Shown here in pieces: positions 38,731-52,519 of a stretch of DNA of 64,000 nt. The first letter of the stretch is position 1, and each line of letters begins with the position of its first letter. This DNA is from Aphrophora alni. Lineage: Eukaryota > Arthropoda > Insecta > Hemiptera > Aphrophoridae. The stretch lies in contig OY740774.1 of the NCBI GenBank assembly GCA_963513935.1, positions 95,859,668 through 95,923,667 of the forward strand, in the 5' to 3' direction. The notes under the pieces are model-generated. The model saw only the letters and a program-made list of their open reading frames with translations, ran no database searches and was not told the origin of the DNA. Position numbers and translations under genes: made by a program.

Positions 38731-39210
38731 CATATATACAATGGTTTATTCCGGAATCCTAGCCCTATGGTTTTATTTATTATTTATATCATTTATTGTT
38801 TTTTAAGAATCTTTAGTAGAATCTATCGGTATTGTATTAAAAAAATTTAGATTAAAAATTTTACGAAGTGCTAAGATTCATATAGAAAGATAATAATAGC
38901 TTTTGGTAATGGAAACAAATCTCTATATGTTTCAGAGCCTGCAGAAAGGTAATGTAAATAAATATAACCGAGAGATAAGTCACTACCTAGACTAGAATCA
39001 TTTATGTCATTTATAAATAAGAAATTTATTATAACGAAAATGTAAACAAATATTTGTTAGAAGAAAGATGAACTTAAATAATGAATGGAACGTAAAGACA
39101 AATACAAATTTCGAACAAATATAAAAAGTCAGTAAAGATAAATATACCATTCATTATTGAAAATCGATAAAGACAATAGTACAAGTTGTATTAAAACTGT
39201 TATAAAAACA

Positions 39211-39296
39211 GCATGATTTATTCAGAAGTATAAACTATAAATAAACGACCACACACAATATCACAATACAATCTGAATCCCAACACTCACAATGTG

Positions 39297-39327
<31 letters not shown>

Positions 39328-39395
39328 AGCTATGGGTAATCGCACGATTTACTCAGATTAACCACAATACAACTTAAACCTCACGATTACTGGGT
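39211..39395. repeat. Imperfect direct repeat around a 29-nt poly(A) run
   Basis: Poly(A) runs from 39297 to 39325. Sequence on its left (GCATGATTTATTCAG at 39211 and ACAATACAATCTGAATCC further on) recurs in diverged form on its right (GCACGATTTACTCAG at 39342, then ACAATACAACTTAAACC), offset about 131 bp. It may be an old tandem duplication or two copies of one retroposed sequence. Confidence 0.5.
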
Positions 39396-41112
39396 AAATT
39401 AAACTTTTGCATTCGTTATGATTAATTATTAAAAAACCACATAATTGACACGAAATAAATACAAAAAGCATTAAAAAGTGTAAAGGGTAACATAACCCTA
39501 TTTTTATTCTAAGAAATAAATATTACACATGGAAATTTCGAGCAAATAATTCAAAATTTCAACCTGATCGGGTTTTATATTACTACTCGAATGTTTTATT
39601 TCTATGTGTAGAAATATATGTAAATATTATTACAAACTAATATTTATATTATTATATAGTCTAAACAAAAATGTTTTTAAAAACCATTACATTTTTTTTA
39701 AAGCATTAAAAAGCACTGTACAAAATAAATACCTTTTAACAAATATTTAATAGAGATTTCCCTGTTCAAAGTGTTTGGTTTAAGGAGTGTTTGTTTTGAA
39801 GCCACGTCGTATTTAACTTTGTTGACGTTTGCGGCAGGTTATTTTGTTGGTAATTTTCATGTTTATGAAAACCGTATTAATTAGTAATAATTGTATTTAC
39901 GTGCTGTAACATACAATAAATTATTAAATGATATATACAGTTTGGAAACTGATTAATAACTTATAAATATGGGCAGATAGAATTGATTCATTGCGAAATA
40001 AATAAGTTCCATAAACACTGTGTTACGGTGTTATTAAACTAAATAACTTCAATTTATGACAAATCGCTTCAATAAATCATGGTAAAAATCCTTAGGGAAA
40101 ATACCAATTGTATTATTTTTTAGATGTATTTTCTGGTAAAAAATACATGTTTTGTAGGATATTATTTATTTGACACCATCTTTCAACTTACGTACAGTCT
40201 CCTTGATACTCTTCATGTTAGGAAACCAGAAATTCATCAAAGCATCGTCCCGCGGAAAATGCAATTAAGAGGAAATGCTTCGAAAAAGTCTACAGTAATC
40301 TATCATTCATGCACGACTGATCGTAAGCGATAGGCCAACAGGTGATCGGACCTGAAGACTAGAAAGGCTAGATCAATCTAGTTGCAAACTGTTCGAGATG
40401 ATTTACTGAACATAATAACGGTATCAAATTTTCTAATTAATTAGTGATAGAAAATGTAATATATTCAATTTACAAGAAAACAATAACAAAACAAAAAACA
40501 AAACAAAACATGAAACCTTGTTCCAAGGTTTAAAATTGTAGATATTACACGTGAAATCCTTTGGAAATGACAAAGTCGTTAAGTGAGTGAAAATGTTCAG
40601 TTTCTCACCAGTATGAACTCACTAGGTTTACATTAAAACTCGAGGTATATAATAATAATTATAAAATGTTTATTCGTGTTATTATTCAGGAGACTCATGT
40701 ATTTTGAGAAGAAAGAAAAATATAACATAATTGTCATTATAATAGGGAGAAGAAATGGATAATTGCACCTTAATAATGAGCTCCTATTGTTTTATGTGCA
40801 GTTATAAAAAAAACTGGTTCGTGAACGGGAGTGAAAACTTGCATTTCTAATAATTCCAAAGAAGCTATGAAAGACTAATTACATTTACATTCGTTTCATT
40901 CGTTTACTGCAAATAACTGTGACAATTTCCTAATTTTGAGAAATAAGTGGTTTTAAGAGCAACTCATAACTTAATAGCAGTTTAAACATAAATAATGAAA
41001 ATAAATAATTTAAAAAAAAAAAATTAAAATTCTTGAAATAATCCTGGTAGAAACAAATTAAAACTACTGGTGATTAAAAAGTAATGATTTTTCTTAAACA
41101 ATATATTTTAAG

Positions 41113-41114
<2 letters not shown>

Positions 41115-41161
<47 letters not shown>
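41115..41161. repeat. (AT)n microsatellite
   Basis: About 47 bp of perfect alternating A/T. Confidence 0.95.
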
Positions 41162-41164
<3 letters not shown>

Positions 41165-43333
41165 AAAATATATATATAAGAAACAAAACATATATAAAAC
41201 CTTCATGAAAAAGAGTTATTTGAAAAAAATACAATATCCTTTCAAAGGAAAATCCTTTATTGAGTAAAGCAAATTTTGTATACATAAACGTCGATTCGGT
41301 TCATTAACGTGAATAACACTTTCAAAGAAAGATTATATAATGTTTGTATATAATTTATAATATAAAGATTGAAAAATAAAAACACTTCCTTGTACTTCAT
41401 ATTATAATATAACTTTAAAAGAAGATTAGATCTTTTTATAAAAAAGCGCTTTAGTTACTTGCTTCTCTTAAAGCAATTATTAAGTTTTTTTTATTGGAGC
41501 AAATACTTTGTTCAGTAACACGCTCTTTCAGCGAATATTGTATAAAGGTTACACTGTACAAACAGATAATTTATCAACTTCTACCGTCAATAACATGACA
41601 ACATTTAACAATATTATTAGACACATCATGTAGTGACCTACAAACCAAAGGCATGGAGAAATTATTTTAGTAACTGTGTAACCAAGGAAAAATATTTAAG
41701 ATTTTTAAATTTTCTTGTAACTGAAAATATAATAGTAGCTGTATAAGATTTAAATACATAGTAATCATTTTATAAAAAACGCCAAGAACTATTTAATAAA
41801 TTCTGTTTTAATGTAACATCAAACAAAACTAATTTGTCCCCATCACTTCAAAAATTTTAGTTTGTGAATTATTGATTTAATATTTTTTAAATCTATCATG
41901 TAAGATTGAATTAGCCTACTCAAAATATAATCTATTGATTCCTTCCTGAACTCAATACGTCTAGTTAGAACATGTCTGTTACCGTCTATCTACCACGCAG
42001 AAAGAATGGGATTCAATTCTTCAATTCTTTGATTATTTCGATGATACTTAAAATATTGGTTACAACACCAAATTTTAATATTTCAATATTTAATTTTACA
42101 CTTTTCAAGCAAACCTCACTAAATTTTTTGTTACTTATAGGGATATTGACGGTCAAAAATTCTCCTGATCGTATACCATATAGTTCGAACTACTTTTCCA
42201 TTTTTTAAAAATAATTATATTTACTACTTGTATAACAGTGTTAAAATAAACTACACATTTGAATTTCGCACTGTATATTGGTTGACGAACAATGTTGTGC
42301 GAAAATCTTGAATATGTTTAACCTGTACAGTTAAAAAGAAATTGTGTAATCAAATCAGTAATATAATTGATCACAATGGCAGTACCATAATTGCTCAACT
42401 ATCTGGAATCAGTATCGGCAAATTTTAATACAGTTATTGGTAAATAACAAAATTTCACTGCATCTTCGTATTTTTTAAATCTTCAAAATGATTAATTTTT
42501 TTCTGAAATATAGTATGTTTAAAAAAAAGAAAGAAGAAATTCTACTAATACTTTAGTATTTTTATGTTTTTTACAGATACAATGGTGTTTACAGTAAAAA
42601 GATACCTTACTATAAATCTCTAATCGATTATTACAAATTTCGTATTTCTTGAAAATTAAACTTCAATTTTTTTTCCGGTTTCATTTTTTAAAATGTTTAT
42701 TAGGGGTACAAAGTTGTTAAGAATTAAAAGTTTCCTACTAATATTCTCTAACATGTAATGTTTAGAATAAATTTGGTATTAAAAAAAACAAAGATGTTTC
42801 TAATTTTCTCCATTTTAATTTCTTTATGTTTTTTAAGGAGTAAAATGTTGTATAATATATATAGCTTGATGTAAAGTAATAAGCATTGGTGTTATATGGA
42901 ATATCATGTTCAGCATCTTTTTTGTACGTTGTCCATACGGAGTTAGTTTTTTAATTAAATGTTTTAAGGGGCAACAATAAATTTTCTGTTACGATTACTC
43001 CATAATATAAATGCAAGTATAATGAAAGTCTTAACGTAAACAATAAATCCTCTAAACACGTGTATAAAATGATTATCTGTTTTTACATTCATTCAATGCA
43101 ATTAAATGTTTTAATAACTAACAACAATATTATTCGAACATATTCACGAACTAAAACTATTATCATGATATGTGTTTATCTTCTAATATTCAATTGTTTA
43201 ATTTATTAGTGAAAGTATCCTTATGTTTTGATATTTACTCTTCTCAATAAAGTCGTATAATATTTTTGTTTAAATTCTGTATAAAAATGACAGATATGTC
43301 AGTTAGAAAGAATAATGTTTTAGTCCTTCAAGC

Positions 43334-43385
43334 ATATCTCTTGTCTGGACACTTCATTTGTCAAAGTTTTTGTGACAAAGTGGCT
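43334..43385 (+). repeat. Dispersed repeat family B, copy 2
   Basis: Contains TCTCTTG, GGACACTTCATTTGTCAAAG and TTTTTGTG in the same order as the minus-strand copies at 2.3 and 52.1 kb. The 70-codon frame across it is not a gene. Confidence 0.5.
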
Positions 43386-46300
43386 TTTTTTTTTAACTCT
43401 TTAGAAACAGCTAAAAGGAAAGGTGTCAGCCTCATGGGACTATGCAGTATAAACTTTTATTTGTATATACATATGTAAGGTTTAAATACGAAAGTAAAAC
43501 TTTCAAACGTCAATTAATAGTTATATAATTCTCTAATTTTTTTTACAAACTATATTATGTTTCCTTATATTATGTATAAAGATTTGATTTATTTCAACAT
43601 GAATATTGGAAACATTTATACGTTTACTTTATAGTCGGTCATTTAAACCTAACAATAAGATCATATTTATCACTAGAGGACTGTGGTGAATATGGAATGA
43701 AAGAAATTTCCCCAAAACTACAATAAAACACAAACAACACAAAGATTGTATACAAAGACTGTTGATATAAGCTACAGTTTAGTTTTGATATTGTAGCTCA
43801 TGTATCACTGAGGATGGCGACTTTATCATTGAACCACGTTTGATTGCAAACGTAATATTTGTGAGATCCTGTGTTCGAGTTTCATTCTATCTAAAAGCTA
43901 ACATACATAATTTATTTAGGACATAAATCATTTGCTATTTTAATTTGAAATAGTCTACACCCGTAGAGTAACCAACAGTTGATTACTTAATTTAAAGTAT
44001 GAAGGGTTTTTTGTAAGTAGAACTGTTATAGATAAACAGGTTTAATAGTTAATACACATTGAACTAAAACAATTTATTCACTGATCACTGATATAGGTTT
44101 TTATGTTTAAATAATTTCAGTCCAGTCCGTAAGTGATGATAATCGAATAGTATAAAGCAATCTAGTTGACAGGATTTTGATAAATCGTTTTGAATGATCT
44201 TTGTTTTACTGTTAAATAACAAAATATATATTGTCTGGTATAGGTATATTGCCTCTATAAATTTTATTCAATTTATTTTGTAAAAAAGTAAATCTTTGAA
44301 AATGTTACTCAGGGCGATGATATGACGTCAACGTTTAAGAAATTATTGAAACGAGAGATTTCTTTATAGGAAATAGAAAATTATAGATTAAATTTGCCTA
44401 TAAAATTATTTTTTTAGTGTTTTATGACCGTTGATTATGAATTTTATGTTAAATTTTCAAATTTAAAAATATATTATTTTAATATTATACAAACATTTTA
44501 TGACTTTTCTTAGAGGCTTGTTTATAGCAGATTGCATTATAATATCAGTTCTACAATAAATGTCACAAACAGGACGAATGATTTTTTTAAATGACTACAT
44601 TCATCATACGTTTGCCTACATAGCAGTTATTTAACAATCATTATTTTGAATCGATCCTTAGACACAACGGAATCTCTCTATAGTTTCGCACAAGAAGCGT
44701 GTTCTTGTTTTGTAACATCGGTACTGTACTTGTAAATAATTTGTTTACCTAATAAAATTTAGTATTGAGTAAATAATTTAGAAATAAATAATAAAGTATT
44801 CATTAAATTATCTATAATTATCTAGAAATACCGAATATTAAAAAACAATTATAATTAATTTTATTTTTTGATAATCAATTTACACATTATATTTATTTTT
44901 ATTTGAAAATTAAGTTATTTTCAGCCTAAATTATGAATTTATATGCGAATTATAAATGGAAATTTAACAAATTTACAATACAAAGTTCAAAAATAAGAAT
45001 TCAAGCTATAGGTGAAACACCAAGCGAAACGAAAACCATACATTTGCACATATTACTTTGATTTAGAAAGTTGTGTTTTAATTCCTTACGATTCAGAGAA
45101 GAAGGCTTATGTATAAAAATCTAAATTATATTTTGTCCCATTTTATGTGTAAATTAATTCTCAATAGTAGTTCTTTTTAAATAATTCCTATTCAAATTTG
45201 TCAATATAATCTACACAAAATATTTAATATTTCTATGTTTTTACAATTATACAAATTTAATTAATAGTACTCTAAACTATAACTCTACACTCTAAAGAAA
45301 TATAATTCAGGGAATTGTCAAAGCTCCACTTTACCATTACAACAGATTGCCAATTAAACTTTAGTTATTAGGTGTTGGCAACCTATTCTATAGTGGACCG
45401 CAATCGATGAAACAAATGAGTTTAAAAGTTAGTAAAACTAAGTATTTCAATGATAGTGTTTTACAGAAAAATATATTTTAAAATGATTTACATCATGTCC
45501 TACATTTTACCTTTGTTGTTATTTTTTAATAATATATTAAAAAGATTTATTGGATAATTAACAAATTACATGATTTCCAAATAATTGAATTGAATTCAAT
45601 ATACGATTTTTAAAATTTCATTTTTCAACATTCATATGTCATTTTGTTGGTATACTTTATTATAGGAACATTATTTTTAATGTTTGTATTATGAAGTATT
45701 ACTTCATTATAACCCTTTAACGTCCTTGGTTTAGATATTTGTGAATATACAATTAAAATAAAGAGTTTTAAAATTATTTATGACATCTTGATGTCACATA
45801 ATCTTCAACCAGACCCTGTAGTTGTGTATTATTGATAGTGCTGATGAGACAATGGACATTGTAGAGGATTCTTGTATAAAATGAGGAAATATAATCCATT
45901 CACGAAGACAAAAATTGTCAAAAGAACATTATCGTGTTATACTTACATTTTGAAATAATATAGTTCGTGATTTCAGATTATGCCTGTCTTCATTTCATCC
46001 TGCTAAAAAAAAATCAAAAAAACATAAGAGAACAGATATATAAAAGAAGCTTAAACATTGCATTTAAATTATTAAGACTTGTATATCAAAAAGAATAATT
46101 GGTGTTAACTTTTATCATAATTTATTGTGGTTAAAATAGATTTTCATAGTTTTATTTATTTTTTTTAATTGATTTATATCTTGTTTGGATGCTGTTATAA
46201 AACATTTTTAAAAATCGTAAAGTTTAAATAATGTAAGAGTATAAGTTACATTGGGTTAATTTGATCAGTTTTCTTATTCAACTTGTCAAAGAACACTACA

Positions 46301-47959
46301 AATGCAAATGAAACTAGTTAGTGTGGATCGAAGGGTGGGAATTTATAGAACTGGATACTCACAGATGAAAAACCTAATCTAGGGGAGAAAAAATACCGAG
46401 AACATCTGATATAGGGAATCGGTTGTCAAGATCAGTGAAGGTCAACGTATGATGAGAAACACACAACTTATTGAATTAGTGCATTGGCGATTAATGTTTA
46501 TTGTTGATGGAAAAAAAGCCTTGTCAAATTTAAATTTTACTTAATAAATTGTACAACTTAGTTAAACGAAAATGTATTATTATACAAATAAAATATCCTA
46601 AAAATATGAAACATTAAACCAGTTCCTTCTAAAATTGTTCTATAAAGAAATTGTATAACACTGGGTCAAACCGAATCACTTTTGCTGAATAATAGTGGAA
46701 GCTAGACGTTATACAGACCATTATAGTGAATGTTTAATTACAAGTTTGAACTAATTAATCTGCCACTTTAGGTACTTTGTATATGTAATCCTAATAATTT
46801 GTAATCAAATACACGAGTTAGAAAATAAAAATTTAGGGTTTCTAAAATAGATTCCTTACAGCTGTAAATTGTTACGTTTTATAGCGTGGATCGGAAGTTT
46901 TTATCCAAGCAGTATAAGATTAAATTCAAAATGAAAATTACTTTGAATCTTTATATACGAAGTTATTCCTACATTTTGCAAATCTAATATTTTGTAATCA
47001 TTAATAACTTTATGGAAATTTAGTCAAATTTGAAGTACAGTATTGAAAAAGAAATATTAAAAATAACTTATTTTCCATTACATAATTGAAAAACACATCA
47101 AAAGTCTGCAACAAAACAATATTTTACATAATTTAAAAAAAATGTATTCATACTGGGAGAACATATTTTTATAATATCATGTTTTATTTAATAATTAAAA
47201 AAAATAATATCTTGACTAAACACATAAATGTCTAATTAAATGCCTCTTTTACTACTAAGTATAGTAATATTAGCTTTTAAAAAACAATGGGGGAATATCA
47301 AATGTCAAAGAGTATAATAACATCAAAACTAGATAGTATCACAGTTATATAATTCATATATAAATAAATTTAAAATAATTCAATCAAATTTAATGCCGTT
47401 TATTATTTTGAAAACATGTATGAAATATATTATAATAAAAAAGTGAAATTTATATAACTTAAATGTCGGTACTTATTAAGTCAAACATAAATTAATATTT
47501 ACATAGCTATCATGGTTTTTGAGTGTCATCTGTCATATTAATAATGATTGGACCAATTAAGATGTTTCAATATTGTTAAATAATTGTCATAAAAATGAAA
47601 TCTACAAGTTTTGTAAACCACCTCACAGATAGACATTTTCGGAAATGTTAATGTTTAAAATATCAAAAGCAAAAGAAATGTGTCTCAATTTACGTCCAAA
47701 TGTTGGTGAAAAATTTGAACATATGCTACAGTATAAAATCAATAATTCTTGTGCTTTGAAGTCCTTGTTTATCAAAATAAATAAATAACGTGATCATTAT
47801 AAACAACGTGAGTAAAGATTTTATAAAACCTAAAACAAAGAAAGGAGAGAAGAAATCAATTAGAAATAGGTAGCTATAAAAACTCAAAATAAATTTAATG
47901 CCTAAAGGAAACGAATAGTGAAAGTACAAAATCCAAATTTCTTAAGTGTTTTTTGTATG

Positions 47960-47995
<36 letters not shown>

Positions 47996-48467
47996 TGGGA
48001 AGTGCCAGTAGAAAAAATTCATTATTCTAATGTTGTGTTGTTTGTCTTCCTTAAAGTAAATATAGAAGAACATTATTTTCTGAAGTAAACAGAAATCAAA
48101 CTGAGAATAATATGAGGAGCAGTTTCAAGAAGGACGTGGAAAATAGAATATTTATTTTTAATTATACGTTTCAAATGAGTAGTTATTATTCATTTTTAAT
48201 AAGAGTTATTGTTCCAAATCCCTATCACTTAATCTAAGACTTACAAAGACAAATATTCACGCAATAATTATACACAATAAATTATTCATACTTTAATAGA
48301 AACAACAGTTTCATAGACAATCTAATGAAGGCAAAAACCCGTTTCTTCTTGCAATACAAAAAAATCAGTTCCTCACATGTAAGCATCCTAAACATTATTA
48401 ATTATTTATCATTGAATCATATCAGAATTTAGTGAAAATATATGAGTAAACGACTAATTACATATCA
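43386..48467. other. Long AT-rich stretch, nothing firm
   Basis: A weak tRNA-like patch at 43790-43890 was examined and rejected. A GC-richer patch at about 46320-46450 has no identified motif. Confidence 0.5.
47960..47988. repeat. 29-nt poly(T) run
   Basis: An uninterrupted T run. It could be the reverse of a retroposon poly(A) tail with the body to the right, but I find no flanking duplication. Confidence 0.9.
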
Positions 48468-48747
48468 GTAATTAACTAAACTTAATTATCAGTATCATAC
48501 TGATAACTGCTGTATAGATCCAGTACCATACTTGCAGCTGGACAAGTAAGACCTGATAATGTGGCCACAAACAATTTTATTATTTATGTACGACGAGTCA
48601 TACTCCGATTTTATATGTGTTAGAGTTGTGTTGTGTTACGTGTTTATGTTTTAGTGCGGGCCTGATGAAGCCGACAGTGTTCGGCGAAACAGCGCTGTAG
48701 CCATAACTATAATACGGACTGCGGACAACATCTAAGGTAATTAACTA
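48468..48747 (+). mobile_element. Small hammerhead-bearing retroelement with 11-bp target-site duplication
   Basis: GTAATTAACTA occurs perfectly at 48468-48478 and 48737-48747. The 258-bp insert between them is GC-richer than its flanks. It starts with a perfect inverted repeat with 10-nt arms and a single central C at 48486-48506, and carries a hammerhead-like core at 48659-48702. It has no open frame. Hammerheads of this type occur in the pseudo-LTRs of Penelope-like elements and in retrozymes. The insert is either a terminal fragment of such an element or a non-autonomous derivative. Orientation is set by the ribozyme strand. Confidence 0.6.
48659..48702 (+). ncRNA. Hammerhead ribozyme-like motif, type I with short stem III
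   Basis: CTGATGA is at 48662-48668. Stem II is GCCGA (48670-48674) pairing with TCGGC (48681-48685). GAAA is at 48686-48689, and stem III is ACAGC/GCTGT, a 10-nt palindrome at 48689-48698. The GTA triplet is at 48697-48699, with predicted cleavage after A 48699. Stem I is GGC (48659-48661) with GCC (48700-48702). All conserved core bases are present, but one extra A (48669) separates the CTGATGA box from stem II. Stem III in a monomer would be 3 bp with a 4-nt loop; as a palindrome it could pair in a dimer. Confidence 0.65.
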
Positions 48748-49185
48748 TATTATGACTTTACATATCAAAATTTCGAAAATATTATTGTATAATCAATATT
48801 TAGAATTCAATTTGCATATATTATTATACATTAATTGGCAGATGAACATAATCGAAAGTTGAGGTGAAACATGTATTTAGATTTTAACCACATGAAATTG
48901 AGTAAATTTCAAAACAAAACGTTACAACACCATTCTAAATCTCTACCCAATTCACAACCCCTTAAATAGTTCTACTTATGGTGTAAAATACAATTCAATA
49001 GTTTTATTTTTAGTTGTATCAAAATCGCATATGTCTTATGAAATAATGCTTCATAATATTACAAAGAATTTATCTATTGACAATAGATTCTGTGAAACTG
49101 TGTATTTCAAATTGCTAAAATATTATTATTATTTTACACATGAACAACGTTAAATCCCTTTTAAATAATAAACTCCTGACAAAAT

Positions 49186-49390
49186 AAATGATATGAAATT
49201 TATGCCCACTCTCTTAGCTGTAATTCAGTAGAGTATCAATAAATTTCATGAACTCCATTATGGCGGAGGTTTTAAGAGACAGGCTTAAAGTGTACTTATT
49301 GCGATATAAATTTCAACGATAATGTAGAAAAGTGATAAAGTATCGTGTTGTGAATAGGTTTCATATTTTTCAACAGGTAAAGTCGTTTTT
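49186..49390 (+). repeat. Dispersed repeat family A, copy 2
   Basis: Best-preserved copy of family A. It aligns with the reverse complement of 1755-1965 over about 200 bp, from GTGATATG-like sequence to a CAGGTAAA-like word at the right edge, and shares GTTTTAAGAG and GTGTACTTATTGC with the copy at 59 kb. No shared reading frame. Confidence 0.65.
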
Positions 49391-50946
49391 CAAATGTGGT
49401 TGGTGGCAATAATATTTAATAACCTTACAAACTTATTGCACTTATAGTTTAGAAAATCTGACTTCGTATGAGAAATTGAAATGAGAGAATTGTAAAATTA
49501 CATGATATTGTAATACATAACATGATAAATATTTATACTTTTGTCTATCATTTTGATTTCAAAAGTGAATTATTAAACACTGTAATTAGATATATTTGTT
49601 TTCCTAATCATGCAATTTTAATATTCAAATATCACTAGGTGATCTTATGCATGCAAATTGGATTAATTCATATATTGATATCATAGATTTATAACAGAGA
49701 AATCTGTTATATTGGTTTATATTTAGACAAGTGTCTTGAAAAATAATATGGAGATTACCTCAATGTTATTACATACCGTTTTATTCGATTTAAAATAAAG
49801 GATTTAAAAAAGGTAATTGTAAACTATGTTCAATGAATTGTCTGTTCAACGTTCTTGTCCGTACATTTACATGTTAATTAAGTTACTGTTAACACTGTAA
49901 CTATTTGTAATATATGTACAAACATGTATTTCATTGCTGACATGTTCAGAACGGTTTAAAATTTTACAATATAAACACAAATACAGTATATGAATCCTTG
50001 CTTGTAAGACAATAAAAAGGTTTAATACACAATGAGAGACAATATTTGTTTACATTTAATGTTAGTTTATGGAATGTTTTATCCTTGATATATGTGGCAT
50101 TCATGAGGTTTGCAATACGTACCACCAATAAATCACCAGTCATTAAAGTGTACACTATTATAGAGTTAATCAGTTAATGAAATTTCTGACACAAGTAAAA
50201 TGAAATAAACCTTACATAACGTACAGCATTCATATTTTAAGATCAAAAAAACCATAAGTAATAACAAGTAAGCATAGATTGAGTTTGAATTTTATGAAGT
50301 TATTTACAAAGGCTGAAATGAAACATTGTTTCGGTTTAAGTATCGTACAAGACTTTAGGATGGTTTGTTGAGGGGTGGCTCACACAGTTAGTCCCCTTTT
50401 TAGAGCAATTGTAGAAAAAATGGAGAAAATAAAATTCAATAATAATGAAGGTATTGTGTTATCACGTAGCTTGTTTCAAGATAAATATAGCTATAAAACT
50501 ATCACAATATCATTTACTACCTACATGATTCAATTTTACAGATTATGTTATTTATTTTTTACAACTAGAAGTAATCTCTTATTCAAATTATAAAATAAAT
50601 AATCAAAAAGTATTACGTAAATATGCAACTTTATGTATTTAAAATATACATGATTGCACCTGGATTTTTTTTTGTATATTCAAATAAACAAATGAAGATA
50701 ATTTCAAACCAGTTTTATTTTATACATTATTATCATATTTTATTTGCCTTTTTTAGAAGACAATTTAAATTCTTTCTTCGTTTGTTTTTTTCAGGGTTTA
50801 TAATTTTTCACACATTTGTAAATTATTAATTTAAAATGTAGACACGTTGTTATTGCAATCGTTATTTCATTACTAAATAGAAAAAACGTTATAAATATTT
50901 ATAGTTATACATAAACTCGGTTAATTTTAATAAGGTTTGAAAGTAG

Positions 50947-51009
<63 letters not shown>

Positions 51010-52139
51010 CAATTTCGTGTACTTGTGTAAATGAATAATTTGAGAAGATTCAATTACCGTGAAATTTCATTTACATTAAGAACATTTTAATCTCACCATT
51101 ATTAAAGACAGAAAAATGTAGACTATTAATTAGATAAATAATATCAGGAACAGTTTTTAGTAAAATAAATGAAGTTTTATCTTCCTGCTATTATTTAGAC
51201 AATAATATATATATAGATATAGATATTTTGAGTAAAACAATGAGGTTTTCTCTCTAATTTTCTTTTCTTCAACTTATTTCTTGAATTATGTCAATTTTTC
51301 TGTCTCCCGCATAACGTTTGTTGTTGTTCGAACTTATAGTACTATAAATCCTAAACACATGGAGCAAATTGAATAAAATTTGGATGAGGATTGTACAAAT
51401 TAATTTTTGGCCATACCACAAAACTTTTTTTGTATATTTGATAAGTGATATTTTTTGGACTATTTGCAAAAAATGAACTAAATTAAACCTTCGAAAAATC
51501 GAGATTATCTATCAAGTGTCTTTTTAAGAACCCAAAATAAAACGTACTGTTCAACAGTTGTAAAAAGCGTTCGTCACGAAAAATAAATAAATATATTAGC
51601 CATAAGGTTAATAAAATACGTCAATTCTTATAATTGTCTCTACTAATATGGACCAATTTTTTTTACAATGGATCATTTTAATTTATAGTTTGAATAAAAT
51701 CAAACTGACATTTTCAGAGAGAATTGTAATATTTTTTATTTTATTTTGGAGATGGGTTTGTGCAATTTATTTGGAATAATTATTTTTGTGTATGAGAGTA
51801 AGATCGATGAAATTTTTAACATCAATGTATAATGTTGTTTAGTGACAACCTGATCTTATTGCTTATCTAAAAAAACAATCAAATAATGTAATGATGTTAT
51901 ATCTACAAGGTAAATCGTCCATTAAAATGCAATTTACTAGGAATTACACCTGACAGAATTATTATGGATAGAATTTTACCTGATTTATTAATCACCTCAT
52001 TCTTTTTTATATAGGTATACAAAATGTGTAAACACTTTTAAAATACGTATTGAAAAAGAGGTGTTTGAGACGCCTACTGGAATAATATACCCCCTTCTTC
52101 AATATATTTTTAAAGATACTGGAGGGGAAAGAAATCATG
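49391..52139. other. AT-rich stretch, nothing recognised besides a microsatellite
   Basis: Frames at 50375, 50623 and 51269 are short and rich in Phe, Ile, Tyr and Lys. No repeat-family copies noticed. Confidence 0.5.
50952..51006. repeat. (AT)n microsatellite
   Basis: About 55 bp of perfect alternating A/T. Confidence 0.95.
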
Positions 52140-52190
52140 TTATTACAACAACTTGACAAATGAAGTGTCAAGGCAAGAGACAAGTGTGAC
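52140..52190 (-). repeat. Dispersed repeat family B, copy 3
   Basis: On the minus strand it reads TGTCTCTTGCC, TTGACACTTCATTTGTCAA, then TTGTTGTAATAAC. The 19-nt centre is an inverted repeat (TTGACA facing TGTCAA) shared with the copies at 2.3 and 43.3 kb. Confidence 0.5.
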
Positions 52191-52519
52191 GCATGAAAAC
52201 ACTGTCCTGTCAAGCTGACATCGCTGCCGAACGAAATTAACAAAATGTGAGTAAACTTCAAAAATAAAACTTGCCGAAATTACATTAATCAATAAATGTA
52301 AAAATAAATTTATCTGTTTTGAAAATTTAAAAATATATAATATAATAATACTATTATTAAAGTAATTGAGTGACATTCATTTTAACTCAAATGAACTACT
52401 TAAATGATAAAAAAACAGATTTTCCAAGATACAACATGTCGTGATATGAAAACAACGTTTTAATGTTATAAAGTAAAGACTATATGTATCTCAAGCAAAA
52501 GTTAATACTTATGACAATA

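Larger units (their letters stand above)
38731..43333. other. AT-rich stretch with simple repeats only
   Basis: Apart from the tracts listed separately I recognise nothing. A (AAAAC)n-like run is at 40483-40510. A GC-richer segment at about 40200-40400 has a 69-codon frame and a partial hammerhead-like word, neither convincing. Confidence 0.5.

Noticed and set aside
38507..38850. Five overlapping frames of 69-105 codons on both strands
   Set aside because: They are translations of the CT microsatellite (Leu-Ser and Glu-Arg repeats), open in several frames only because the repeat has no stop codons.
40349..40392. Hammerhead-like word CCTGAAGA with a CTAG/CTAG stem
   Set aside because: CTGAAGA is allowed by the consensus, but no GAAA follows stem II and no flanking duplication was found.
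43790..43890. tRNA-like or SINE-like patch (TAGCTCATG as A box, TGTTCGAGTTTC as B box)
   Set aside because: The boxes are about 80 bases apart, the B box is imperfect, and no cloverleaf stems or tail could be drawn.
44115..44145. Micro-exon between TTTCAG and CCGTAAGT
   Set aside because: Only 8 bases would lie between acceptor and donor, and no neighbouring exons support it.
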